A stretch of 64,000 bases of DNA from Stenotrophomonas maltophilia. Its GTDB lineage: Bacteria; Pseudomonadota; Gammaproteobacteria; Xanthomonadales; Xanthomonadaceae. The stretch covers positions 2,728,001-2,792,000 of the forward strand of contig NZ_CP090423.1 of NCBI RefSeq assembly GCF_023518235.1. The letters are read 5' to 3'. This document shows, piece after piece, positions 48,216 through 57,585 of this stretch (position 1 is the first letter of the stretch; the number at the start of each line of letters is the position of its first letter). Both the position numbers and the translations under genes were made by a program. The notes under the pieces were generated by a model. That model was not told where the DNA came from. It worked only from the letters and a program-made list of their open reading frames with translations, and ran no database searches.

Positions 48216-49463
48216 TCAAGACACGGCCCAACCCACCAGCGCGCCAATGACCAGGCCGCCCAGCGCCAACACCACCATGGCGGCTTTCCACTTGCGGCGC
48301 GAGCGCTGGTAGTCCGCCGTGCGCTGCTGCAGGCGCTGCTCGAGCTCGCGCTCCACATCCCGTGCCTGCAGGCGGGCGGCCTCGGCGGTCTCCACCAGTT
48401 CCGCCATGCGGTCCTGGGCACTCTGCAACTGCTGCAGCTCATCGGCCACACGCGCCTGCAGCTCCTGCTCGCGCTGCTGCCATTGGGCATGGCGGGCGAT
48501 CCACCCGGCATCGGCCTCGTCCTTGCCCTGCTGCAGCTGCTGCGCATAGGCGGCGGTGGCGCCCCACTCGCGCTTGGCCACGGCAAGATCGGCGATGTAG
48601 GCATCCAGCAGCCGCGCCGTGGATTCCCATTCCTTCTCGGAATTGGCGGTACGCACCGCCAGCTCACGCAAGCCGCCGGCGAGACCGCTCAGCAGCGCAG
48701 TCGCTTCCGCGTCGAGGTCGGCACGGAACGGCGGGTTGGCCTGCAGGCGCGCCGCATCGCTGGGCAGGCGCACGGCCACGCAGTATTCGCGGTAGGGCTG
48801 GTCGCTGTGGTCGCCAGCGAACACCCGGCTGTTGTAGAGACGGTCGGCGGCGCTGACCAGCGGCTCCAGCTCGGGGAACTTCACCTTGATGAAATGTGCG
48901 CCCATCAGGCTGGACCACAATGCGGCATTGCCCTGGCCGAAGCGCAGCACCGTCATGCCGGCGCTCTCGAACGCAGCCACGATCTCGGCGGTGTCGACCA
49001 GGCCGAATTCCTTGTGCTCCTGCAGCCAGACGTAGTCCTCGCCAAACAGCTCATGCCAGCGGCCATTCGCATCCACTTCAGCGTCGCGCACCCACGGCTG
49101 GTCCGGCGGGAAGCCGACGATGACCGCACGGCCGGCGACACGCGCCATCTCAGCCGCGGCCTTGGCACGCAGCGGCGCGGGAATATGCTCAAGCACATCC
49201 AGCGATACCACGGCGTCGAAGCCCTGCTCCGGGAACGGCAGCGCGGTGGCGTCGGCCACCACGAAGTCCTTCTCGTCCCCTTCGGCATGCAGGTCGGTGT
49301 ACAGGAACGTTGCCTGCGGCAGGAACTGCCCGAGCAGACGCTGACGGTTGGCCCCTACTTCCAGCACCCGCGGCGCGGGCAGATCCAGCGCCTGCAGCAG
49401 ATGCGTGGCCGCACCGTAGCGCTGGTAATGATCAAAGGGGATTTCAAGCAGCGTCGGGGTCAT
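48216..49463 (-). CDS. Methyltransferase-coiled-coil-membrane-anchor protein (WbdD-like chain terminator candidate)
   Basis: 415 aa from the ATG at 49463. Residues 1-200 hold a class I SAM methyltransferase: RVLEVGANRQRLLGQFLP (motif I), FLYTDLHAEGDEKDFVVADATALPFP, VVSLDVLEHIP. Residues about 265-385 are a continuous Gln/Glu/Ala-rich coiled coil (ARHAQWQQREQELQARVADELQQLQ and on), ending in basic RSRRKWK and a terminal helix (AAMVVLALGGLVIGALVGWAVS). In E. coli O9a, WbdD couples methylation to a coiled-coil ruler that sets O-antigen length. This protein lacks a kinase domain and has its own anchor. It overlaps wzt by 20 nt. Confidence 0.8.
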   Translation of the reverse strand: MTPTLLEIPFDHYQRYGAATHLLQALDLPAPRVLEVGANRQRLLGQFLPQATFLYTDLHAEGDEKDFVVADATALPFPEQGFDAVVSLDVLEHIPAPLRAKAAAEMARVAGRAVIVGFPPDQPWVRDAEVDANGRWHELFGEDYVWLQEHKEFGLVDTAEIVAAFESAGMTVLRFGQGNAALWSSLMGAHFIKVKFPELEPLVSAADRLYNSRVFAGDHSDQPYREYCVAVRLPSDAARLQANPPFRADLDAEATALLSGLAGGLRELAVRTANSEKEWESTARLLDAYIADLAVAKREWGATAAYAQQLQQGKDEADAGWIARHAQWQQREQELQARVADELQQLQSAQDRMAELVETAEAARLQARDVERELEQRLQQRTADYQRSRRKWKAAMVVLALGGLVIGALVGWAVS

Positions 49464-50676
49464 GGACCTTCCACTCATGCGGGATATAGACCACGCCCTC
49501 ACTGAAGTAGGGCGCAGCCACGGTGAAGACACTGGCTTCGGACAGGTAGTCCAGGCAGACCAGGCCCTTGTCGGTGAACAGTCCCACATCAACGCGGTAG
49601 CTGCCGGTCAGCAGGGTCATCGACGGGATGCAGTAGCTGACGCGATGCGAGCCGCGCGAGGTGGGAATCACCACCCGCTCAAGATAGGTGTTGGGGCCAA
49701 AGATATGCAGGCCGTCCATGCCCTTGATCGCTACGCCAAGCAGCAGGCCATCGACCGTCTCATCGCCAACGGTATAGCTGATATCCACCGTCAGCGGCTC
49801 GAACGGCGCCAGCATGTCGGTGCTCAGTGCAACCGTTTCAAGATGTGCGGGAATGCTGCCCGGGGCGGGCGCCTGGCGCACTTCAGCGTCCTGCGCCACG
49901 GCCAGCTCCTTGCCCAGTTCGTAGTCGCGGAAACGGTCGGCCACGAAGCTGGCTTCACCGTGCAGCTTGACCTTGCCACCTTCGAGCCACAGCGCGGTCT
50001 GGCAGAAGCGCTTGACCTGCTCGAGCGAATGCGACACGAACAGGATGGTGGCGCCGCGTGCGCGGATCTGTTCGATGCGCGCAAGGCACTTCATCTGGAA
50101 GCGGATGTCACCCACCGACAGCGCTTCGTCGATGATCAGCACATCCGGTTCGGTGTGGATGGCCACCGAGAACGCCAGGCGCACGTACATGCCGCTGGAA
50201 TAGGTCTTGACCGGCCGGTCGAAGAAATCGCCGATATCGGCGAAGTCGATGATCGACTGCAGCTTGTCGTCCACTTCCTTGCGGCTCAGGCCCAGCAGCG
50301 AGGCGCTCAGGTACACGTTGTCGCGGCCGGAGAAATCCGGATTGAAGCCGGCCCCCAGTTCGAGCAGGGCGGCAAAGCGCCCGCGGATGCTGACCGAGCC
50401 GGAGGTCGGGCGCACCGTGCCGCACAGGATTTGCAGCAGGGTCGATTTGCCGGCGCCGTTGCGCCCGATGATGCCAACCGTTTCGCCCTTCGGCACGACC
50501 AGGTTGATGCCATCCAGCGCACGGAAGGTGCGGCTGGCGCGGTCACCGGAAGGCTTGAGCAGCGACAGCAGGCGCTCGCGCGGGTTGGCGTAGACCGGAT
50601 AGTCCTTGGTCACGCCCACCACTTCGATGGCCGCGTCGGGTGAGGCATGCATCGTGGTGGTCTGCGGGTTGTTCAT
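49444..50676 (-). CDS. wzt: O-antigen ABC exporter ATPase with Wzt carbohydrate-binding domain
   Basis: 410 aa. The N-terminal ABC domain has Walker A GRNGAGKS (near residue 74), the degenerate signature YSSGMYVRLAFSVAI typical of polysaccharide exporters, and Walker B VLIIDEALSVGD. The C-terminal domain (about residues 270-405) matches Wzt_C, the jellyroll that recognises the modified non-reducing end of the glycan before export. It overlaps wzm by 4 nt and the methyltransferase gene by 20 nt; the modifying enzyme and its reader are therefore coupled. Confidence 0.93.
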   Translation of the reverse strand: MNNPQTTTMHASPDAAIEVVGVTKDYPVYANPRERLLSLLKPSGDRASRTFRALDGINLVVPKGETVGIIGRNGAGKSTLLQILCGTVRPTSGSVSIRGRFAALLELGAGFNPDFSGRDNVYLSASLLGLSRKEVDDKLQSIIDFADIGDFFDRPVKTYSSGMYVRLAFSVAIHTEPDVLIIDEALSVGDIRFQMKCLARIEQIRARGATILFVSHSLEQVKRFCQTALWLEGGKVKLHGEASFVADRFRDYELGKELAVAQDAEVRQAPAPGSIPAHLETVALSTDMLAPFEPLTVDISYTVGDETVDGLLLGVAIKGMDGLHIFGPNTYLERVVIPTSRGSHRVSYCIPSMTLLTGSYRVDVGLFTDKGLVCLDYLSEASVFTVAAPYFSEGVVYIPHEWKVHDPDAA

Positions 50677-51455
50677 AGGACGTCCGAGAAGCCGCGCGAG
50701 AGGCGACGGAAGAGCGCGTAGGCCAGCATCGCCGCCACCACGGAAAGCAGGAAGTGCGGCAACAGCGCGGCCAGATCCGGCGCCGAGTTCTGCACCGTCA
50801 CCGCGCGCAGCTGTTCGATGGGCGTGACCAGCGGGTTGAAGAACACCAGGCCCCGCGCCGCCTCGGGCATTGCATGCGCCGGGAAGAAGATCGGGCTGAG
50901 GAACAGCAGCACGCTGCTGAGGATGCCGACGAACTGGCTGATGTCACGCAGATAGACTCCCAGCGCCGACAGCGACCAGGCGATCGCAAGCAGCATGGGG
51001 GTCATTTCCAGCAGGATCAGCGGCGAAGCCAGCGCCCACGCCGACGGCAGCCCCGACTGCCAGGTCTGCGCGACCAGCAGGATGGTCAGGCCGATGCCGG
51101 CGGTGGTCAGCGCTGCGGCCACCTTCACGATCGACAGCACCGGCAGCGGGAAGACCACCTTCTTCACGAAGTTGGGCTGGCCGGCGATGATCCCCGGTGC
51201 GGTGATCAGCACTTCGGACAGCAGCGTGAATGGCACCAGGCCCGCAAACAGCATCAGGGCGAAGTCGCCGGTGGATTCGGCCCCCGCCCATCGCGCCTTG
51301 AACACACCACTGAACACCAGCGTGTACACGCACAACATCAGCAACGGTTGCAGCACCAGCCACAGAACACCCAGCGTGGTGGTGCGGTACCGTGCTGCCA
51401 ACTCACGCCCCAGCAGCTGGCGGAACAGGAACAGGAGATTGGCGTGCTTCTGCAT
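50673..51455 (-). CDS. wzm: O-antigen ABC exporter permease
   Basis: 260-aa ABC-2 permease forming the channel of the Wzm/Wzt polysaccharide exporter. The N-terminal amphipathic LFLFRQLLGRELAARYRTTTLGVLWLVLQPLLML is the hallmark of the family. Six helices follow, with the family's PIFFP-like segment at LLFLSPIFFPAHAMPEAARGLVFFNPLVTPIEQLRAV. Its ATG is only 3 nt after the metB stop, so it is likely transcribed from upstream of metB. Confidence 0.93.
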   Translation of the reverse strand: MQKHANLLFLFRQLLGRELAARYRTTTLGVLWLVLQPLLMLCVYTLVFSGVFKARWAGAESTGDFALMLFAGLVPFTLLSEVLITAPGIIAGQPNFVKKVVFPLPVLSIVKVAAALTTAGIGLTILLVAQTWQSGLPSAWALASPLILLEMTPMLLAIAWSLSALGVYLRDISQFVGILSSVLLFLSPIFFPAHAMPEAARGLVFFNPLVTPIEQLRAVTVQNSAPDLAALLPHFLLSVVAAMLAYALFRRLSRGFSDVL

Positions 51456-51458
51456 GAA

Positions 51459-52643
51459 TCAGCGGTTCCCTGCCGACAGTGCGCGTTCCAGATCCACCTG
51501 AAGATCACCCAGTTCTTCCACGCCCACGCTCAGGCGCACCAGCGCATCGCTGATGCCCAGCTGCTCGCGGCGCGCGACCGGAATGGAGGCATGGGTCATC
51601 ACCGCCGGATGATTGACCAGGCTTTCCACGCCGCCCAGCGACTCGGCCAGGGTGAACAGCTTGGTGTTCTCGCAGAAACGCTTGGCCGCTTCGAAACCGC
51701 CCTTGAGCACGATCGAAACGATGCCGCCGTAGCCGGCCATCTGCTTGCCGGCCAGCTCGTGCTGCGGGTGCGACGGCAGGCCCGGGTAGATCACCTTCTC
51801 CACCGCCGGGTGCTTGTCCAGCCACTGCGCCAGTGCCAGCGCGTTGGCGCAGTGCGCCTTCATGCGCAGCGGCAGGGTCTTCAGGCCACGCAGGGCCAGG
51901 AAGCTGTCGAACGGGCCCTGCACGCCCCCCACCGAGTTCTGCAGGAAGGCCATCTGTTCGGCCAGATCGGCGTTGTCGCCAACCACCACCATGCCGCCGA
52001 CCATGTCCGAGTGGCCGTTGAGGTACTTGGTGGCCGAATGCAGCACCAGGTCGGCGCCCAGTTCCAGCGGACGCTGCAGCATCGGCGAGGCGAAGGTGTT
52101 GTCGACCACTACGATCAGGCCATGGCGCTTGGCAATGGCGGTCACCGCGGCGATGTCCACGATCTTCAGCATCGGGTTGGTCGGGGTCTCGATCCACACC
52201 ATCTTCGTCTTCGGCGTGATGGCCGCTTCGAAGGCCGCCAGATCGGTCAGGTCGACGAAGCTGAAATCCAGACCGGCGGTGCGGCGACGCACGCGCTCGA
52301 ACAGGCGGAAGCTGCCGCCGTAGATGTCGTCCATCGCCACCACGTGGCTGCCGGCGTCCAGCAGTTCGATCACGGTCGAGCTGGCCGCCATGCCCGAGGC
52401 GAAGGCAAAGCCGCGGGTGCCGCCTTCCAGCGACGCCACGCACCGCTCATAGGCGAAGCGGGTCGGGTTGTGCGTACGCGAGTACTCGAAGCCCTGGTGC
52501 TCGCCCGGGCTGGACTGGGCGTAGGTGGAGGTGGCGTAGATCGGCGGCATCACTGCGCCGGTGCTGGGGTCCGGCGACTGGCCGCCATGGATGGCCAGGG
52601 TAGCCAGGGCCAGGGCGCGATCCTGGGAAGTAGCGTTGGACAT
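51459..52643 (-). CDS. metB: Cystathionine gamma-synthase/lyase family enzyme
   Basis: 394-aa PLP enzyme of the Cys/Met metabolism family. YSRTHNPTRFAYERCVASLEGG, the PLP lysine in HSATKYLNGHSDMVGG (near residue 207), IVVVDNTFASPMLQRPLELGAD and LGGVESLVNHPAVMTHASIP identify it. In xanthomonads this metB flanks the LPS locus. Synthase versus lyase activity cannot be decided by sequence. A 5' leader hairpin (GGCGCCG-CCTGC-CGGCGCC) precedes its AGGAAAG ribosome site. Confidence 0.93.
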   Translation of the reverse strand: MSNATSQDRALALATLAIHGGQSPDPSTGAVMPPIYATSTYAQSSPGEHQGFEYSRTHNPTRFAYERCVASLEGGTRGFAFASGMAASSTVIELLDAGSHVVAMDDIYGGSFRLFERVRRRTAGLDFSFVDLTDLAAFEAAITPKTKMVWIETPTNPMLKIVDIAAVTAIAKRHGLIVVVDNTFASPMLQRPLELGADLVLHSATKYLNGHSDMVGGMVVVGDNADLAEQMAFLQNSVGGVQGPFDSFLALRGLKTLPLRMKAHCANALALAQWLDKHPAVEKVIYPGLPSHPQHELAGKQMAGYGGIVSIVLKGGFEAAKRFCENTKLFTLAESLGGVESLVNHPAVMTHASIPVARREQLGISDALVRLSVGVEELGDLQVDLERALSAGNR

Positions 52644-52766
52644 GTTCTTTCCTGGTGGGCGCCGGCAGGCGGCGCCGTCAAAGGATCGGGAGTCTATCAG
52701 CGCGGCCTTAACGACCTTTGACGCAGATAAACCGGAATTCAGTGGCGAATGTCGGCGATCAGCGGC

Positions 52767-54137
<1,371 letters not shown>

Positions 54138-54438
54138 TCGGAGGACTTTCGATTCGCGCCACACAGGGCCGGACCGATGATTATCCGACGGATGGCGCGG
54201 AAAGTCAGGTCGGCGCGCGGGCGCCCGCATCCTGCCCGGAAAAGGGATGCGGACGGCCCCGGATCGACGAGGAGACCGGTACCGCCCGCATCGGTGAGTT
54301 GTGCCTGCAGGCCAAGGCACCACGGCCTGTGGTGCCTTGGCGCGGCCGCCTCATCGGCGGTGCCGCGATGCCAGGGCAGGAGCGCCTGGCGGGGCCATCA
54401 ATGGCCGGGCCACGCCGTTCCGGGCGTGACGGGGTGCG
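54138..54438. other. Gene-free gap with a strong hairpin
   Basis: 301 bp between the CBS start and the DUF465 stop. I see no credible gene. The striking element is a perfect 12-bp inverted repeat CCAAGGCACCAC (54312-54323) / GTGGTGCCTTGG (54329-54340) with a 5-nt loop, and GC-rich spacers on both sides. Confidence 0.6.
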
Positions 54439-54675
54439 TCAAAGCGTGGGGGAGGGTGCTGAGAGCGGTGTTGCGTACATTCGCAGAAGTCGTTGCTTGG
54501 CCAGCAGCTTCTCGCGCTTCATGCGACCCAGGGTGACATCATCGATCGGGAGTACACCCAACTCCGCATCCATGCACTTCTTGTTCAACTTGCGGTGCTG
54601 GTCATGGAGTGCCCTGAACTCCGGATCCCGCGCACGACGTGCGTCGATCTCGCTCTGGGGCTGATCTTCAAACAT
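54439..54675 (-). CDS. DUF465 (YdcH-family) small protein
   Basis: 78 aa from the ATG at 54675, chosen because an excellent GGAGG Shine-Dalgarno lies 6 nt upstream. A single amphipathic helical hairpin: EDQPQSEIDARRARDPEFRALHDQHRKLNKKCMDAE, then LPIDDVTLGRMKREKLLAKQRLLRMY. The DxxFxxLhdqH..Ln..i and LKkeKLllKdri patterns define DUF465, whose function is unknown. The C-terminal tail is poorly conserved. Confidence 0.85.
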   Translation of the reverse strand: MFEDQPQSEIDARRARDPEFRALHDQHRKLNKKCMDAELGVLPIDDVTLGRMKREKLLAKQRLLRMYATPLSAPSPTL

Positions 54676-54701
54676 GATGGACCTCCTTCGACAGATACAC
54701 G

Positions 54702-54730
54702 AACGCCCCGGCCGCAAGGCACGGGGCGTT
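54702..54730 (-). promoter_or_regulatory. Hairpin in the leader of the DUF465 gene
   Basis: 9-bp stem AACGCCCCG / CGGGGCGTT with an 11-nt loop, ending about 18 nt before the Shine-Dalgarno. It has no T-run on either strand. The rest of the 323-bp gap 54676-54998 holds only the OmpA-gene terminator and no gene that I can see. Confidence 0.45.
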
Positions 54731-54923
54731 GTTCATGGAGGAGCGCCGGTCGATGGCCACCTGGACGCCTGCAACGACCTGCGGCACTGGCCTGCGCACG
54801 TCGGTCTGCTGCGGTTCGCGCCCTGCTTGCATCGGCCCGGCCCTCCCATCGTCCGGTCCGCGGCATTGCGTCCCGGACGATTGACCCTACGCCTGCTCCG
54901 GGCGGGGTTCAAGCCCCTGCGGC

Positions 54924-54954
54924 AAAAAGACCGAACCCCGCCGGGGCGGGGTTC
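54924..54954 (-). terminator. Intrinsic terminator of the OmpA-like operon
   Basis: Minus strand: 10-bp stem GAACCCCGCC / GGCGGGGTTC with a minimal loop, followed by GGTCTTTTTG. It lies 45 nt after the stop of the OmpA-like gene. Confidence 0.8.
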
Positions 54955-54998
54955 AGGCTGAATGCTCATTGCAACGAAAAACAAACAATATCAAGCAA

Positions 54999-55883
54999 TT
55001 ACGGGGCGATGATGACCTCGGCCGAGCGCGCCCGGGTAGCGGCCGCCTTCTTGCCACTGAGCTGGATGCGGTTGCTTGCGACACCGGCCGCGACCAGTGC
55101 GTCGCGCAGCGCTTCGGCCCGCTTCTGGCCCACGCCGTTGGCGCTGTCATAGGCCTCGATGCGCAGGCGGCCCTTCTTGCCGATGTTCAGGTACTCGGCC
55201 AGCGCCTTGGCCTGGTTGCGGGCGCCGCCGGACAGACTGGAGGCACCGGCGGCAAAGGCATCACCAGTGAAGGTGAAGACCTCGCCACGGCCGTCGAACT
55301 TCGAGCCGGGCAGCTTCTGCCCGGACACCAGCTCGGCTTCTTCGCGGGCCAGCTTGGCCGCGTTCTGCTGGGCGGCGCTGAGCCGCTGCTGCTGCTTGCC
55401 GGCCACGCTGGTCAGGGCATTCTCGGCATCCTGGCGGGCCAGGGTCTCGGCCTCGGCGGCCTGGCGCAGGCGCTCGGCCTCCTCGGCCTGCATCTGCGCC
55501 TGCATGCGCAGCTGCTCGGCTTCCTGGCGCGCACGGGCGGCATCGCGGCGGCTGGCCTCGATCAGCAGGTCGCTGCGGGTCCGCTCCAGACGGTCAACCT
55601 CGCGCGCGGCCAGGGCGGTGCGCACGGCGGTCTCGGCAATCTCCACGCGGCGCTCGGCCAGGTAGGTGGCCAGCTCCTGGTCGCGGCGCTTGGCCTTGTC
55701 CAGGGTGGCGATGGCCTGCTGCGCCTGCATGCGCTCGAAGGCGCCCAGCTCGGCGGTGTCCGGATTGGCCTGGATGGCCATCAGGCGCTGGCTCAGCTGC
55801 GCCACCATCGGGTTGTCGGCGGCCATGGCCAGCGCGGGCAGCGCCAGCAGCGCGGCCAGGGTTGCGGCAGTGATCGGCTTCAT
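54999..55883 (-). CDS. OmpA-domain envelope protein with long coiled coil
   Basis: 294 aa. Signal peptide MKPITAATLAALLALPALAMA; an alpha-helical, Ala/Arg/Glu/Gln-rich coiled coil over residues 60-200 (RQEAEQLRMQAQMQAEEAERLRQ); then a C-terminal OmpA/MotB-type peptidoglycan-binding domain (residues about 205-290; FTGDAFAAGASSLSGGARNQAKALAEYL, then IEAYDSANGVGQKRAEALRDALVAAGVASNRI). The usual G-x-T-D loop is altered to AYDSANG. It likely tethers the cell wall. It overlaps the DUF4398 gene by 4 nt. Confidence 0.85.
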   Translation of the reverse strand: MKPITAATLAALLALPALAMAADNPMVAQLSQRLMAIQANPDTAELGAFERMQAQQAIATLDKAKRRDQELATYLAERRVEIAETAVRTALAAREVDRLERTRSDLLIEASRRDAARARQEAEQLRMQAQMQAEEAERLRQAAEAETLARQDAENALTSVAGKQQQRLSAAQQNAAKLAREEAELVSGQKLPGSKFDGRGEVFTFTGDAFAAGASSLSGGARNQAKALAEYLNIGKKGRLRIEAYDSANGVGQKRAEALRDALVAAGVASNRIQLSGKKAAATRARSAEVIIAP

Positions 55884-56269
55884 CGGCGGCCCTCCCCGGT
55901 CGACAGCTGGCGCTGCAGCTGGTTGACCTCGTTGCGGCGCAGCTGCAGCTGGGCGGTGGCCGTGGCTTCCTCGCTGCGCACACGCGCCAGGTCGGCGTCG
56001 GCAGCGGCACGCAGGGCCATCGCCGGGGCGTTCTTGCGCTCGCGGCGGTCGGCGGCGGCACGCTGGGCCTGCTCCAGGCCCTGGCGGGCCAGGCCGATCA
56101 GGTCCGGGGCGTACTGGTCGGCATCGGCCTGGGTGGCCTTGTCCACCGCCTGCCGGGCCTGCGCCAGTTCCAGGGCGGCGTCCTGCGCCCAGGCGGGGGC
56201 AGACAGTGCGAATGCAAACGCCATCACATACAGGACATGGCGCATTCGTGCGAAGCTAAGTCGTTTCAT
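55880..56269 (-). CDS. DUF4398-domain exported protein
   Basis: 129 aa from the ATG at 56269. Signal peptide RLSFARMRHVLYVMAFAFALSAPAWA; the mature part is an all-helical DUF4398 domain (ALELAQARQAVDKATQADADQYAPDLIGLARQGLEQAQRAAADR) rich in Ala, Arg and Gln. The family often sits with OmpA-domain proteins, as here (4-nt overlap), so the two are probably secreted and act together in the periplasm. The pair is divergent from pilU, with 97 bp between starts. Confidence 0.82.
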   Translation of the reverse strand: MKRLSFARMRHVLYVMAFAFALSAPAWAQDAALELAQARQAVDKATQADADQYAPDLIGLARQGLEQAQRAAADRRERKNAPAMALRAAADADLARVRSEEATATAQLQLRRNEVNQLQRQLSTGEGRR

Positions 56270-56366
56270 TGGGGAGGCCGTACCGGTTGTCGGTTCACGG
56301 CCATTGTCGTCAAGCCGACACCGTGCTGGCAACGGGCGTCGGCCGTTTCGTTGGGGAAAATTCGCA

Positions 56367-57497
56367 ATGGATATCGGCTACTTCCTGAAGCTGATGACCG
56401 AAAAGAACGCTTCGGACATGTTCCTGACCACCGGGGCACCGGTCTATATCAAGATCGAGGGGAAGCTTTATCCGCTGGGCAACACCGGCCTGCCGCCGGG
56501 CATGGTCAAGAAGATCGCCTACTCGCTGATGGACGAAGGCCAGGTGCCGCAGTTCGAGCGCGAGCTGGAACTGAACATGGCCATTGCCCTGCCCGATGCC
56601 GGGCGCTTCCGCGTCAACGTGTTCAAGCAGCGCGGCGAGGTCGGCATGGTCATCCGCGCCATCCGCAGCCGCATCCCCAGCATCGAGGAGCTGAACCTGC
56701 CGCAGGTGCTGAAGGACGTCATCATGACTCCGCGTGGGCTGGTGCTGGTGGTGGGGTCCACCGGCTCGGGCAAGTCCACCTCGCTGGCGTCGATGATCGA
56801 CCACCGCAACAGCACCACCACCGGTCACATCCTCACCATCGAGGACCCGATCGAGTACCTGCACAAGCACAAGATGTCGATCGTCAACCAGCGCGAGGTC
56901 GGGCTGGATACCCATGCTTTCCACAACGCGCTGAAGAACGCGATGCGCGAAGCGCCGGACGTGATCCTGATCGGCGAGATCCTGGACGCGGAAACGATGG
57001 AGGCGGCGATCGCCTTCGCCGAGACCGGCCACCTGTGCCTGGCCACCCTGCACTCCAACAACGCCGACCAGACCATCGAGCGCATCCTCAACTTCTTCCC
57101 GGAAAGCGCGCACAAGAACGTGCTGATGAACCTGGCGCTGAACCTGCGTGCGGTGATCAGCCAGCGCCTGGTGAAGAACAAGGAAGGCCGTCGCCTGCCG
57201 GCCACCGAGGTGCTGATCAACACGCCGATGATCCGCGACCTGCTGCGCCGCGGCCAGGTGCACGAGATCAAGGCGGCGATGGAAGGTTCACTGGAGGAAG
57301 GCATGGAGAGCTTCGACCAGTGCCTGTTCCGGCTGGCCAAGAGCGGCGTGATCGAGCAGGAAGAAGCGCTGCGTGCAGCCGATTCGCGCGATGGCCTGGC
57401 GCTGAAGTTCCGCCTGTCCGAAGGCAGCAGCGGCGAGCACGATCCGTACGCGGATTTCTCCTCGCCAACCCAGCCCACCATCACCCACGGCTTCTGA
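56367..57497 (+). CDS. pilU: PilT/PilU-family type IV pilus ATPase
   Basis: 376-aa retraction ATPase accessory to PilT. The start is the ATG at 56367 (MDIGYFLKLMTEKNASDMFLTTGAPVYIKIEGKLY); the open frame extending 1.4 kb upstream is antisense to the DUF4398/OmpA genes. Walker A is VGSTGSGKSTSL (near residue 132), the Asp box ILTIEDPIEYLHKHKMSIVNQREVGLDT, and Walker B VILIGEILDAETME. The His box HLCLATLHSNNADQTIERI follows. The acidic tail HDPYADFSSPTQP is typical of PilU rather than PilT. pilT itself is not in the window. Confidence 0.92.
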   Translation: MDIGYFLKLMTEKNASDMFLTTGAPVYIKIEGKLYPLGNTGLPPGMVKKIAYSLMDEGQVPQFERELELNMAIALPDAGRFRVNVFKQRGEVGMVIRAIRSRIPSIEELNLPQVLKDVIMTPRGLVLVVGSTGSGKSTSLASMIDHRNSTTTGHILTIEDPIEYLHKHKMSIVNQREVGLDTHAFHNALKNAMREAPDVILIGEILDAETMEAAIAFAETGHLCLATLHSNNADQTIERILNFFPESAHKNVLMNLALNLRAVISQRLVKNKEGRRLPATEVLINTPMIRDLLRRGQVHEIKAAMEGSLEEGMESFDQCLFRLAKSGVIEQEEALRAADSRDGLALKFRLSEGSSGEHDPYADFSSPTQPTITHGF

Positions 57498-57504
57498 CCG
57501 CGCG

Positions 57505-57566
57505 CGCCGGGTATGGCCCGGCGGAAGCCTGAAGGATTCAGGGGCGGTCTCATCCATTGAGATCGC
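57505..57566 (+). other. Three tandem hairpins after pilU
   Basis: CGCCGGG-TATGG-CCCGGCG (57505-57523), CCTGAA-GGA-TTCAGG (57528-57542) and GCGGTCTCA-tccat-TGAGATCGC (57544-57566, one mismatch). They fill most of the 88-bp gap between pilU and the radical-SAM gene. The first resembles a SMAG stem without GTAG. Confidence 0.55.
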
Positions 57567-57585
57567 TCATCCGTAGGTTTCCGCA

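Noticed and set aside
54969..57497. An 842-codon + frame in which PilU carries a 466-residue N-terminal extension.
   Set aside because: The extension is antisense to two well-supported genes (DUF4398 and OmpA-like), is low-complexity Gly/Leu/Gln/Arg text, and PilU proper begins at the ATG at 56367 with family-length fit.
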